This document shows positions 44,635 through 54,282 of a stretch of 64,000 nt of DNA, piece by piece. Location of the stretch: NCBI GenBank assembly GCA_964514215.1, contig CAZEPW010000008.1, forward strand, positions 25,768-89,767. The letters run 5' to 3'. Every line of letters starts with the position of its first letter. Within the stretch, counting starts at the first letter, position 1. The position numbers and the translations under genes were made by a program. The notes under the pieces are model-generated. The model saw only the letters and a program-made list of their open reading frames with translations, was not told the DNA's origin and did not search any database. The stretch is from CAYQUC01 sp964514215. Its GTDB lineage: Bacteria > Pseudomonadota > Gammaproteobacteria > UBA6429 > Thiohalophilaceae.

Positions 44635-46371
44635 TTATTCGTGAAATATATGCTCTACCATCAACTGCAATGATTCACGTCCCAGATATTCATTAACATC
44701 AAGGCGATAGGCAATTGAAATAACATCATTTATTTGCAATTCATTATTTTCACTTTGATTAAAGGCAATAGCATCATATTCGGTATCCGACTCAGCACCG
44801 CGTAACACCAATTTTAAGTGTTTCTGACCCACAATTCTAGAATTGACTACCTCAAATTCACCATCAAACACTGGCTCGGGAAACCCCTGCCCCCACGGTA
44901 TCGCGTAGCGCAAACTTGTAGCGGTTTTTAATGTTAGGTGTTCGTCTTCTAACTCGCCATCACTGTAAATTATATTTTGTAATAACTCTTTATCCAGAGT
45001 GTTATTCAGCTCATTACAAAATGCAGTGTTAAATTTTTTAAAATCAGTTTCAAGCAGACTTAACCCCGCCGCCATTGCATGCCCGCCAAATTTTAGTATT
45101 AATTTTGGATATGCTGCCGATACCGATTCAAGAACATCACGAATATGCAGACCCGGAATCGATCGCGCCGATCCTTTTATTTCACCGTTGGTACTTTTTG
45201 CAAATGCAATAACCGGTCGGTGTGCCCGTTCTTTAATACGAGAAGCCAGAATGCCAATAACACCTTGATGCCATGTTGGATCATATAAACACAATCCCAA
45301 TGGCATATCCTCTAAATTTGAGCCCGATAAATTAAGCGCGGCTAAATGCTGTTCGGCCGATTCACGCATATCCGACTCAATGTTTTTTCTATCCCGATTC
45401 AGTTGATCCAGTTGCTGTGCATACTGCATCGCGATAGTATTATCATCGGTTAACAAACATTCAATACCAATGGTAATATCATCCAACCTGCCGGCAGCGT
45501 TTAAACGCGGGCCAATAGTAAAACCAATATCACTAGCAACACAACGTTGATAATCTTTACCCGCTACTTTTAACAGCGCTAAAATTCCGGGGCAACATTT
45601 CCCTGCTCGAATCCGAGCCAATCCTTGAGCCACTAAAATTCGGTTATTGTGATCTAACGGTACCACATCGGCAATTGTTCCAAGTGCAACAATATCAAGC
45701 CATTTAGCTAACTGAGGTTCGGTTTGATTGTTTAATTTAAACCAATCTTGACGACGTAACGCTGCTCGAAGCGCCATCAATAAATAAAACATAACACCAA
45801 CCCCAGCCAACATTTTGCTAGGAAATTCATCATTGGGTTGATTTGGGTTCACGATGGCATCGGCTGCTGGTAATTCCAAACCGGGTAAATGATGATCCGT
45901 CACAATAACATCGATACCAAGGTGTTTTGCAACAGCAACACCATCCACACTTGAGATACCATTATCCACGGTAATAATTAAATCCGGTTTATTAACTGAA
46001 TCAGCTGCAATGTAATTGACAATTTCCGGAGTAAGGCCATAACCAAAATCAAACCGATTTGGTACTTGATACGATACGTGTTTATAACCTAATGCCGTTA
46101 AACCGCGTAATGCCAAAGCACAACTTGTCGCACCATCGGCATCAAAGTCGCCAACGATACAAATTTTTTGCTGAGACTTTAAACTGTCAATCAATATTGC
46201 AACGGCAGTATCAAGCCCTTTTAATAATTTATAGTCATGCAGCTTTGCCAATGAAATATCCAATTGCGCTTTATCGGTAATATTTCGTTGTTGATAGATA
46301 CGATCTAAAATTGACGAATCACTATCAAATTGAATACTCGATTTATCGTCAACACGATGTTTAATAATCAT
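44635..46371 (-). CDS. recJ: Single-stranded-DNA-specific exonuclease RecJ
   Basis: 5'-3' exonuclease of the DHH superfamily, 578 residues. The metal-binding aspartates lie in VGDFDADGATS (D75, D77, D79), and the DHH motif is TDHHLPG (157-159). GGHAMAAG is the DHHA1 substrate motif. The C-terminal OB part follows. It overlaps the upstream COG4255-like gene by four bases (ATGA). The order thrC - this pair - recJ - prfB - lysS is common in Gammaproteobacteria. Confidence 0.96.
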   Translation of the reverse strand: MIIKHRVDDKSSIQFDSDSSILDRIYQQRNITDKAQLDISLAKLHDYKLLKGLDTAVAILIDSLKSQQKICIVGDFDADGATSCALALRGLTALGYKHVSYQVPNRFDFGYGLTPEIVNYIAADSVNKPDLIITVDNGISSVDGVAVAKHLGIDVIVTDHHLPGLELPAADAIVNPNQPNDEFPSKMLAGVGVMFYLLMALRAALRRQDWFKLNNQTEPQLAKWLDIVALGTIADVVPLDHNNRILVAQGLARIRAGKCCPGILALLKVAGKDYQRCVASDIGFTIGPRLNAAGRLDDITIGIECLLTDDNTIAMQYAQQLDQLNRDRKNIESDMRESAEQHLAALNLSGSNLEDMPLGLCLYDPTWHQGVIGILASRIKERAHRPVIAFAKSTNGEIKGSARSIPGLHIRDVLESVSAAYPKLILKFGGHAMAAGLSLLETDFKKFNTAFCNELNNTLDKELLQNIIYSDGELEDEHLTLKTATSLRYAIPWGQGFPEPVFDGEFEVVNSRIVGQKHLKLVLRGAESDTEYDAIAFNQSENNELQINDVISIAYRLDVNEYLGRESLQLMVEHIFHE

Positions 46372-47489
46372 AATTTACTCGATAACGTGGTTAAAGGTTT
46401 AACCGGTTTCCACCAGCGATTCGAATGTCGACGATTAATGACAAACGTTTCATTTTTATTTTGATATAAACTTAAACTATCGATAAAGCCTTTACGTAAA
46501 CGGTTAACAATAGGAACAAACAATTCCGATTCTAATTGCTTTAAAACCGTGATCCAGGAATAAATATCACGTTGTTGCCAACACAATGATAACTGGGTAT
46601 TAACAACAATAATATTCTTATACGACTCAAAAATCGACGAATTATTTAAGGAAGTTTTACTTAACGGTTTATAAGGAATACTCAATAATTGTGATATTGA
46701 CTGTAAAAAATTATTATCACCCAAAATAAGGTCTAAATTCGTATTTTTTGGGATTACTTCAGGTATTTTTCCACCACCCCACAACCATAAACTGCTTACG
46801 GTTGCTTTATTATTAGCAATACGTTTTGCATTTACCTCACTGGCAAACAGTAACATCTCAATTTCATTAATTATTTTTCGCCAATAACGAACATCATCCC
46901 CTTGCGGTAAAAAGTCTTGTGTATTTTTAAATAAAACGCTTGAAATCGTTGTTGTAAGTAAAGAATAATTTACTTTACTGTTTAAATACCATGCGCCAGC
47001 TTCACTCAAATGCAGTGTCCACGGCTCATCGGCAAAATATTGATTTATTTCAGTGATTAATTGTATGCTTTCATCTTTACTTAAATTTGTAGTCACTTGA
47101 GATGGCGTTAACGATATATCAGACTGTAGACTAGCAACTAACACAACACTATCTCTATCCGCCTGCATCACAACAGGCTCGGCAAACATATAAAAATCCG
47201 AATTAATATCACTAGTTAATTTTTTTTCTGATGCGATGGCAATGCCTGCTAGTGGAACATCGTATTTTTTTGATACTGAAATACCAGCGAACTCACAAGT
47301 CGTTAAATAATAATTATCAAAACCATCTTGCTGTGTTGTCGCGCGAGATAATAATAACTGCAAAGCCGGAAGATTAGGGACATCTTGTGTGGGGATATTG
47401 TTTAAAAACCGCAACCCAGACAATAGCTCAGGAACGAATAAAGCCAAATGCCGTGTTCCTGAGCTACTCCGAATAGCACTGTTAGACAT
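46368..47489 (-). CDS. Conserved protein of COG4255 type (phosphoglycerate mutase-like label)
   Basis: 373-residue soluble protein. It shows HLALFVPELL at the start, PLAGIAIASE, a MQADRDSVVLVA turn, DEPWTLHLSEAGAWYL, LLFASEVNAKRIA and VSSLWLWGGGKIP. The last two resemble conserved blocks in proteins encoded beside recJ and thrC in many Gammaproteobacteria, sometimes labelled cofactor-independent phosphoglycerate mutase-like regulatory proteins. The catalytic metal motifs of true phosphoglycerate mutase are not evident. It overlaps recJ by four bases. Its function is not established. Confidence 0.7.
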   Translation of the reverse strand: MSNSAIRSSSGTRHLALFVPELLSGLRFLNNIPTQDVPNLPALQLLLSRATTQQDGFDNYYLTTCEFAGISVSKKYDVPLAGIAIASEKKLTSDINSDFYMFAEPVVMQADRDSVVLVASLQSDISLTPSQVTTNLSKDESIQLITEINQYFADEPWTLHLSEAGAWYLNSKVNYSLLTTTISSVLFKNTQDFLPQGDDVRYWRKIINEIEMLLFASEVNAKRIANNKATVSSLWLWGGGKIPEVIPKNTNLDLILGDNNFLQSISQLLSIPYKPLSKTSLNNSSIFESYKNIIVVNTQLSLCWQQRDIYSWITVLKQLESELFVPIVNRLRKGFIDSLSLYQNKNETFVINRRHSNRWWKPVKPLTTLSSKL

Positions 47490-47500
47490 AGTGTTGAAAA

Positions 47501-48580
47501 CTAGTCCATATTACTCATAATCGCTTTTTCTACTTCGGATAAATTAGCATCAATCGTGATCAAAGGACGGCTACTTTGTTTAATAGCCGTATCAGGATCT
47601 TTTAGACCGTGCCCGGTTAAAGTACAAACCACTTTACTGCCCTCCGCTATTTTACCGGACTTAATATCATTGATTGCACCAGCAAGCGATGTCGCTGAAG
47701 CAGGCTCACAAAATACGCCTTCTTTCTCGGCAAGCAACTTTTGAGTGGCTAAAATATTTTCATCAGTGCATTCATCAAACCAGCCATTACATTCCTCTTT
47801 AACAACCCAAGCTTTATCCCAACTTTGAGGATGACCAATTCGGATGGCAGTTGCCACTGTTTCAGGATTATCAACCATTGCACCACGCATAAATGGCGCA
47901 CTACCTGCTGCTTGATAACCACACATCACCGGTCGATTATTCACAATACCATTTTCATGATATTCAGAATATCCCATCCAATGAGCCGTTATGTTGCCAG
48001 CATTTCCTACTGGAATACAATGATAATCTGGCGCACAACCCAGTTCTTCAATAATTTCAAACGCAGCCGTTTTTTGTCCTTGAAGTCGAAAAGGGTTAAT
48101 TGAATTTACAATCGTCACCGGCGCTGTTGCACCAACATCTTTAACCAACTGCATACCAACATCAAAATTTCCTTTAATTTGTATTACCACCGCACCGTGC
48201 ATCATTGCTTGTGCCAGCTTGCCTAATGCAATTTTGCCATCCGGTATTAATACAAAAGCAGTGATACCCGCACGCGAAGCATATGCCGCAGCCGCCGCAG
48301 AGGTGTTACCAGTTGAAGCACAAATAATGGCCTTACTACCGTCTTCTACTGCTTTTGTCACCGCCATGGTCATACCACGATCTTTAAATGAACCAGTAGG
48401 GTTTAGACCTTCATACTTAACGTAAATATCAACATCTTTGCCGATGATATCGGGAATATTACTTAATCGGATCAATGGGGTATTGCCTTCACCCAAACTA
48501 ATAATACGTGTATCGTCATGAACTGGCAGACGATCTCGATACTTATCTATTAACCCAGTATATCGTGGTCTAAATGGCAT
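47501..48580 (-). CDS. thrC: Threonine synthase
   Basis: PLP enzyme that converts O-phosphohomoserine to threonine. Of 359 residues, the PLP lysine is K66 in PTGSFKDRGM, the phosphate loop is GNAGNITA and the C-terminal TGHGLKDP is present. The short length puts it in the compact threonine synthase class typical of Pseudomonas-like bacteria, not the 420+ residue E. coli type. It follows hom by 55 bp on the same strand. Confidence 0.96.
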   Translation of the reverse strand: MPFRPRYTGLIDKYRDRLPVHDDTRIISLGEGNTPLIRLSNIPDIIGKDVDIYVKYEGLNPTGSFKDRGMTMAVTKAVEDGSKAIICASTGNTSAAAAAYASRAGITAFVLIPDGKIALGKLAQAMMHGAVVIQIKGNFDVGMQLVKDVGATAPVTIVNSINPFRLQGQKTAAFEIIEELGCAPDYHCIPVGNAGNITAHWMGYSEYHENGIVNNRPVMCGYQAAGSAPFMRGAMVDNPETVATAIRIGHPQSWDKAWVVKEECNGWFDECTDENILATQKLLAEKEGVFCEPASATSLAGAINDIKSGKIAEGSKVVCTLTGHGLKDPDTAIKQSSRPLITIDANLSEVEKAIMSNMD

Positions 48581-48635
48581 AAATTTCTCCTAACTACTTT
48601 TTAATCTTAATATTGGCTCTTAATATTATTAGCAC

Positions 48636-49952
48636 TTAATTTTGACTTAATGTTTCCATACGAATTTGCACTACCGAACCACTAATAACACTTAAAGATT
48701 CAATTTTATTCAGTGCTGTTTTCATTGCTTTTTCATTAACAACATAGGTTAATAAGATTATTTCAGCTTTAGACTCACCTGGCTTTGGTTCTTTTTGGAT
48801 CATGGCTTCAATGCTAATGCCCTGCTCACCTAAGATCGTCGTCACTTCAGCTAAAACCCCCGGTTTATCTTCTGCCAACATACGCAGATAATATGCAGTT
48901 TCAACATCATCCATTGATAAAATTGGGATATTGTGTAATTCATCGGGTTGAAAGGCTAAATGGGGCACGCGATTTTCAGGATCAGACGTTAGCACACGAA
49001 CCACATCAACCACATCCGCTACTACGGCTGAAGCCGTTGGTTCAGCACCGGCTCCTGCACCATAATAAAGCGTTGGCCCGACAGCATCCCCCATAACCAA
49101 TACCGCATTCATAACACCATCGACATTGGCTATTAATCTTTTTTCAGGTATCAATGTTGGATGCACACGTAATTCAATGCCTTTTTTTGTTCGACGAGTA
49201 ATACCAAGATGTTTAATACGATAACCTAATTCTTCAGCATATAACACGTCATCACGAGTAATTTTTCCAATACCTTCAGTATAGGCTTTTTCAAATTGCA
49301 GCGGTACACCAAACGCAATCGATGCCAAAATTGTTAATTTATGCGCCGCATCAATACCTTCAACATCAAAAGTTGGATCGGCTTCGGCATAACCTAATTC
49401 CTGTGCTTCTGTTAACACATCATTAAAATCACGGCCTTTATCACGCATTTCAGTTAAAATAAAATTACCCGTACCGTTAATTATTCCCGCCAACCATTGA
49501 ATCTGATTACCGGCTAAACCTTCACGTAATGCTTTAATAATGGGAATACCACCAGCAACAGCCGCTTCAAATGCAACCATAACACCCTTGTCTTGCGCAG
49601 CTTGAAAAATTTTATTACCGTGCTTTGCGATTAACGCTTTATTCGCCGTAACAACATGCTTGCCTTGCTCAATCGCAGCCAAAACCAAATCAAGCGCTAA
49701 ACTATCACCACCAATAAGCTCAACGACGATATCGATAGTCGGATCATTAATAACATCCGTAGGATTTGATGTTAAAGTCGCTTTGCTTAAATCACAATCA
49801 CGGGGTTTATTCAGATCACGTGATGCCGCATGAGTTACCACGATACCGCGTCCAGCGCGACGTGCAATTTCTTCAGCGTTGCGTTGCAATACTTTTACGG
49901 TGCCGCAACCAACAGTACCCAGTCCTAAGACACCTACATTAACGGGTTTCAC
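48636..49952 (-). CDS. hom: Homoserine dehydrogenase
   Basis: Reduces aspartate semialdehyde to homoserine. Of 438 residues, the NAD(P) fold opens with VGVLGLGTVGCGTV. The catalytic domain shows NGTGNFILTEM and AYTEGI, and a C-terminal ACT domain (about 352-430, YYLRMLAEDKPGVLAEVTTILGEQGISIEAMIQKE) should allow threonine feedback. The GTG start overlaps the alaC stop (GTGA). The order alaC-hom-thrC forms an amino-acid operon. Confidence 0.97.
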   Translation of the reverse strand: MKPVNVGVLGLGTVGCGTVKVLQRNAEEIARRAGRGIVVTHAASRDLNKPRDCDLSKATLTSNPTDVINDPTIDIVVELIGGDSLALDLVLAAIEQGKHVVTANKALIAKHGNKIFQAAQDKGVMVAFEAAVAGGIPIIKALREGLAGNQIQWLAGIINGTGNFILTEMRDKGRDFNDVLTEAQELGYAEADPTFDVEGIDAAHKLTILASIAFGVPLQFEKAYTEGIGKITRDDVLYAEELGYRIKHLGITRRTKKGIELRVHPTLIPEKRLIANVDGVMNAVLVMGDAVGPTLYYGAGAGAEPTASAVVADVVDVVRVLTSDPENRVPHLAFQPDELHNIPILSMDDVETAYYLRMLAEDKPGVLAEVTTILGEQGISIEAMIQKEPKPGESKAEIILLTYVVNEKAMKTALNKIESLSVISGSVVQIRMETLSQN

Positions 49953-51148
49953 TCATCTTCCTCCGAATTAAATACTTTATCATTGCGAAACATATCTCTG
50001 ATGCCTCTAACAGCTTGTCGGGTTCTATGTTCGTTTTCAATTAAACCAAATCGTACAAATTTATCGCCATAAGATCCAAACCCGATACCCGGTGAAACCG
50101 CAACTTTGGCATCTTTTAGTAATTTTTTACTAAACTCTAACGACCCCATTTCAACATAGGCTTCTGGAATGGGAGCCCAAACAAACATCGTTGCTTTGGG
50201 CTTTTCAACGGTCCAACCAATAGCACTCAGTCCTTCGCATAATACATCACGTCGAGTTTGATACATACCACAAATTTCTGAGACACAATCTTGAGGCCCT
50301 TCCAACGCTGCAATCGCAGCGACTTGAATCGGAGTAAACATGCCATAATCCAAATACGATTTCATGCGCGCTAATGCCGCAACTAAACTTTTATTGCCAC
50401 ACATAAATCCAACACGCCAGCCCGGCATATTATAACTTTTCGATAATGAATAAAATTCCACGGCAATATCTTTCGCACCGGGAATTTGTAGAATCGATGG
50501 TGCAACATAACCATCAAATACAATATCGGCATAGGCTAAATCATGCACTACCCATATTTCATGTTCACGGGCAATATCAATGACGCGTTGAAAAAATGCT
50601 AAATCAACCGTTTCAGTGGTTGGATTACTCGGATAATTTAACACTAACATTTTTGGTCGAGGCCAAATATCTTGAATCGCTGTTTCTAATTCAGTAAAAA
50701 AATCATCCGTCATGGGCACATGACGAATCTCGGCACCAGCAATAATAAAACCGTATGGATGAATTGGGTATGCCGGATTAGGTACTAATACCGCATCACC
50801 CGGACCAACCGTGGCTAATGCTAAGTGTGCTAAACCTTCTTTTGAACCAATAGTAACAATGGCTTCAGATTCAGAATCTAAATCAACATCATAGCGTTTT
50901 TTATACCACTGACAGATAGCTCGCCGTAAACGAGGAATACCGCGAGATAAAGAATAACGATGGGTATCTTGTCGTTGGGCAACTTCAACCAATTTATCAA
51001 CAATATGCTGGGGAGTTGGTTGGTCTGGATTTCCCATACCAAAGTCAATAATATCTTCACCACGAGAACGTGCCTGCGCCTTTAATTCATTGACGATATT
51101 AAACACATAAGGTGGTAATCGATTTATTCTGGGGAAATCGTCTTTCAA
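49949..51148 (-). CDS. alaC: Alanine transaminase AlaC-type aminotransferase
   Basis: Class I PLP aminotransferase of 399 residues. RINRLPPYVFNIVNELKAQARSRGEDIIDFGMGNPD is the N-terminal signature shared with E. coli AlaC. The PLP lysine is K237 in SLSKSYNMPGW. The TTG at 51148 is used because an in-frame stop lies directly upstream and the N-terminal motif would otherwise be lost. It begins the alaC-hom-thrC run, overlapping hom by four bases. Other transaminase activities are possible. Confidence 0.9.
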   Translation of the reverse strand: MKDDFPRINRLPPYVFNIVNELKAQARSRGEDIIDFGMGNPDQPTPQHIVDKLVEVAQRQDTHRYSLSRGIPRLRRAICQWYKKRYDVDLDSESEAIVTIGSKEGLAHLALATVGPGDAVLVPNPAYPIHPYGFIIAGAEIRHVPMTDDFFTELETAIQDIWPRPKMLVLNYPSNPTTETVDLAFFQRVIDIAREHEIWVVHDLAYADIVFDGYVAPSILQIPGAKDIAVEFYSLSKSYNMPGWRVGFMCGNKSLVAALARMKSYLDYGMFTPIQVAAIAALEGPQDCVSEICGMYQTRRDVLCEGLSAIGWTVEKPKATMFVWAPIPEAYVEMGSLEFSKKLLKDAKVAVSPGIGFGSYGDKFVRFGLIENEHRTRQAVRGIRDMFRNDKVFNSEEDE

Positions 51149-51320
51149 TCAACTTTTCTCTTTTCTTAGCGGATACTGAGTAGTATCAGTCCGTGAATTT
51201 TCTCTTTAATGCTTTATTCGCAAGCAACTAGTTAATCTGGGATCATACACTGTTTCAATAATAATCGGTGTAGAGTAAGCTATTAAATATCTCAATAAAA
51301 ACGAAAAATACTGAAAAATC

Positions 51321-51731
51321 ATGGCATTTACAAGAGAAAATAGCATTGGTAATGCCATTCACTCCTACGCAGACAGTGAAATTCAAATTATACAAAATAA
51401 ACAAACAAATGGTGTTATGACGGCCACTCTGAATAGCATCACCAGCAACTTTATTATTAATCCGGATACAGTGATTCTTGATTGGGCAGTAACAAAGCTG
51501 GGTGATATAAACGAAGAAGTAATAAGCCCGATTATTGCATTAGAGCCTGAAATCGTGATTTTGGGTGTAGGTCAAAAAATGACCTTACCACTAATAACAA
51601 TAAACATGATGTTTCAAAAACACAATATCGGTTTAGAAATGATGGACACAGCGGCAGCTTGCAGGACTTATAATTTTTTACTGACTGAAGGACGAAATGT
51701 TGCTGCGGCTTTAATTCAAATCTCAAAATAA
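51321..51731 (+). CDS. Mth938-like domain protein (DUF498)
   Basis: 136-residue soluble protein. ADSEIQIIQN, PEIVILGVGQKMTL and the C-terminal MDTAAACRTYNFLLTEGRNVAAALI are typical of the Mth938-like or NDUFAF3 family. The eukaryotic relatives help assemble complex I; in bacteria the gene often lies near protein-export genes and its function is not known. It is divergent from alaC and converges with rpoS. Confidence 0.88.
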   Translation: MAFTRENSIGNAIHSYADSEIQIIQNKQTNGVMTATLNSITSNFIINPDTVILDWAVTKLGDINEEVISPIIALEPEIVILGVGQKMTLPLITINMMFQKHNIGLEMMDTAAACRTYNFLLTEGRNVAAALIQISK

Positions 51732-51770
51732 TGCGGTAGTATCTTGGTAATCCAGATATTATCGACAAAA

Positions 51771-51808
51771 TTCCCGCTAATAAATGTGAAAGCATTTATT
51801 AGCGGGAA
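51771..51808. terminator. Bidirectional terminator between Mth938-like gene and rpoS
   Basis: TTCCCGCTAATAAATG and its exact complement form a perfect 16-bp stem around a six-base loop. On the minus strand it is followed by TTTTGT, which suits rpoS; on the plus strand the tail is weak. It lies 40 bp after one stop and 38 bp after the other, between converging genes. Confidence 0.75.
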
Positions 51809-51845
51809 ATTAACGGTATTGAGCAATAATTATCTACTCAAGAGT

Positions 51846-52835
51846 TTACTTAAACAACGCGTCACCCGAAAAACCTTCATTTTCGAGGATTTCACGTAGT
51901 TTTCGTAAGGCTTCAATTTGAATTTGACGCACACGTTCACGAGTGACACCAATATTGTTACCGACTTCTTCCAAAGTTGAGACTTCATGACCGTGCAGAC
52001 CAAAACGACGCTCAACCACCTCACGTTGCTTTTCACTCAACTGACCTAACCATTGCTCGATATTGGCTCGAACATCGTCATCTTGTAATAAAACTACCGG
52101 ATCGATATTATTTTCATCCGGAATAGCATCCAATAACGATTTATCAGCTTCACGATTTAATGGCGTGTCCACCGAAGTAACGCGTTCATTTAAGCCCAGC
52201 ATGCGTTTAACATCAGATATTGGCTTATCTAAAATATCCGCTATTTCTTCAGGACTTGGCTCATGATCCAGGGTTTGAGCTAAATGACGTGCAGCACGCA
52301 AATAAATATTTATTTCTTTCACAACATGAATTGGCAGACGAATTGTGCGTGTTTGGTTCATGATTGCACGTTCAATCGTTTGCCGAATCCACCATGTCGC
52401 GTAAGTTGAAAACCGAAACCCACGTTCAGGATCGAATTTTTCAACTGCTCTAATTAATCCTAAATTCCCCTCTTCAATTAAATCCAACAAAGCTAAACCG
52501 CGGTTTAAATAGCGCCGAGCTATCTTAACAACCAAGCGTAAATTGCATTCAATCATTTTCTTTCGAGATGCTTCATCGCCCTTTAATGACTTTCGAGAAT
52601 AAAATACTTCCTCTTCTGCGGTTAATAATGGCGAAAAACCAATTTCACTTAAATAGAGTCGGGTCGCATCCATCTGACCGTCGGTGAAATCACGTTCAGT
52701 CGCTTTTGAAGTTTTCGTTATTTTTTTTATTTCATCATCCGAATCAGTCTCAGTATCAATTTCATCTAGTATTGTTTCTTTATCAATCGAATCCATAGTT
52801 TGAGCCCTATCGTCAATTTCCTGTGTCTCCATCAT
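51846..52835 (-). CDS. rpoS: RNA polymerase sigma factor RpoS
   Basis: General stress and stationary-phase sigma factor, 329 residues. Region 1.2 contains DATRLYLSEIGFSPLLTAEEE. Region 2 shows ERGFRFSTYATWWIRQTIERAIM. Region 4.2 has EVSTLEEVGNNIGVTRERVRQIQIEAL. The acidic N-terminal 45 residues are normal for RpoS. Two adjacent ATG codons open the frame. It is 40 bp downstream of nlpD, as expected; the major rpoS promoter is often inside nlpD. Confidence 0.97.
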   Translation of the reverse strand: MMETQEIDDRAQTMDSIDKETILDEIDTETDSDDEIKKITKTSKATERDFTDGQMDATRLYLSEIGFSPLLTAEEEVFYSRKSLKGDEASRKKMIECNLRLVVKIARRYLNRGLALLDLIEEGNLGLIRAVEKFDPERGFRFSTYATWWIRQTIERAIMNQTRTIRLPIHVVKEINIYLRAARHLAQTLDHEPSPEEIADILDKPISDVKRMLGLNERVTSVDTPLNREADKSLLDAIPDENNIDPVVLLQDDDVRANIEQWLGQLSEKQREVVERRFGLHGHEVSTLEEVGNNIGVTRERVRQIQIEALRKLREILENEGFSGDALFK

Positions 52836-52875
52836 ATTCTTCCTGCCTTTAAATGTTTTAATTTCTAAATTATGG

Positions 52876-53688
52876 TTATTTTGGTAGAAATTTAATTGGG
52901 TTTAGCGGAGTTCCGTTCTTTCGAATCTCGAAATGCAGCATGTTCCTTTCTGCATCCGTACTACCCATATCGGCTATATGCTGCCCGATCTTTACTTTTT
53001 GTTTTTCTTTTGTGTAAATTTTGTGATTGTGTGCATATGCACTGAAATACTCCTCATTATGTTTAATTATGATGAGATTTCCGTATCCGCGAAGTCCTTG
53101 ACCACTATAAACAACCGTTCCAGAAGCAGCAGCATTAATAGACTGACCCTTACGACCAGCAATATTGATGCCTTTTCTTCCTGGGTTGGATAATGAAAAT
53201 GTGGTGATTACTTTGCCACGAGTTGGCCATTTCCAGACTAGTTTCTGAGTTAAAGCCAATTTGCGTTTTTTCTCTCGCCATCGAAGCTGCGCGGGGGTTA
53301 ACTTAGGCTTCGATGTAGTTTGAGAAGTTTTGGAAGGTAACGGACGAGATGTGTGATGTCTTGAAGAATTTGAAGAAGAGAGCGTTGATTTATTCGGTGT
53401 AGATTTTATTTCTTTATTTTCTTTGGGGGGGAGTAAACGTAATTTTTGACCGGGGTAGATAATGAACGGCGCTTTGATATTATTCCAACGCGCGACTTGT
53501 TTAAAATCTTCCCCATATTGCCAAGCAACTGAATACAATGTGTCACCACTTCTTACAGTATAAAATCCCGCGTGCCAACGAGCATTACTACTTTTGAAGA
53601 AACCATTATTGTAGCTTCCATGTCTGGCACAACTGTTAAGCAACAATAACATGCAACAAATAAAAACTCTTAATGTACCTTTTAACAC
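52876..53688 (-). CDS. nlpD: Amidase activator lipoprotein NlpD
   Basis: Outer-membrane-anchored activator of a cell-division amidase. Of 270 residues, the lipobox is LLNSC with C20. A LysM domain covers about 40-85 (YTVRSGDTLYSVAWQYGED), followed by a basic linker and a LytM/M23 domain (about 155-268). The metal ligands of active M23 peptidases are missing (GINIAG and NMLHFEIR), as in E. coli NlpD. The GTG at 53688 gives the needed positively charged start. Normal position between yqaA and rpoS. Confidence 0.93.
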   Translation of the reverse strand: MLKGTLRVFICCMLLLLNSCARHGSYNNGFFKSSNARWHAGFYTVRSGDTLYSVAWQYGEDFKQVARWNNIKAPFIIYPGQKLRLLPPKENKEIKSTPNKSTLSSSNSSRHHTSRPLPSKTSQTTSKPKLTPAQLRWREKKRKLALTQKLVWKWPTRGKVITTFSLSNPGRKGINIAGRKGQSINAAASGTVVYSGQGLRGYGNLIIIKHNEEYFSAYAHNHKIYTKEKQKVKIGQHIADMGSTDAERNMLHFEIRKNGTPLNPIKFLPK

Positions 53689-53690
53689 AT

Positions 53691-54269
53691 TTAGCTTCGA
53701 AAAAGAAAGTAAAATATAATTATAGTGGCTAGTACCACAATTCCTATAACATCCATATATTTTTTTAAGACACTTTCCATTTTTTTACCGCCCCATTTAA
53801 TCAATCCGGCGACTAAAAAATAACGTGCGCCACGACCAATAAAAGAAGCGATAACAAAAGGAATAAAAGCCATACCAATAACACCCGCTGCTATAGTAAA
53901 AACTTTATATGGTATAGGGGAAAACCCTGCTATAAATATTACCCAGATACCATCTTTAGCAAACCATTTTTGCGTTAACTCAAATTTTTCCCAATAACCA
54001 ACTTGATGAATATAAGGTTCGATGTATTCAAACGCATACATTCCAATTAAGTAGCCCACAGCTCCACCCAACACAGAAAACACCGTGCTAATAAATGCAA
54101 ACCACCATGCTTTATTTAATTTAGCTAACACCATTGGTGCTAACATGACATCAGTTGGTATTGGAAAAAACGATGCTTCGGCAAAGCTCAGCAATGCTAA
54201 ATAATACACTGCAAACTTATGTTCAGCCCAACGAATAACCTTATCGTAAACCTTAACTAAAACTGCCAC
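53691..54269 (-). CDS. DedA-family/YqaA membrane protein
   Basis: 192 residues with at least four hydrophobic segments. The conserved SFAEASFFPIPTDVMLAPMVL, GAVGYLIGMYAFEY, IAGFSPIPYKVFTIAAGV and FIGRGARYFLVAG motifs are those of the SNARE-associated (DedA-type) family, YqaA branch. Relatives support membrane homeostasis and lipid-carrier flipping. It starts with GTG. It lies between pcm (13 bp) and nlpD, a conserved placement. Confidence 0.9.
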   Translation of the reverse strand: MAVLVKVYDKVIRWAEHKFAVYYLALLSFAEASFFPIPTDVMLAPMVLAKLNKAWWFAFISTVFSVLGGAVGYLIGMYAFEYIEPYIHQVGYWEKFELTQKWFAKDGIWVIFIAGFSPIPYKVFTIAAGVIGMAFIPFVIASFIGRGARYFLVAGLIKWGGKKMESVLKKYMDVIGIVVLATIIIFYFLFRS

Positions 54270-54282
54270 TAATTCTTACCCA

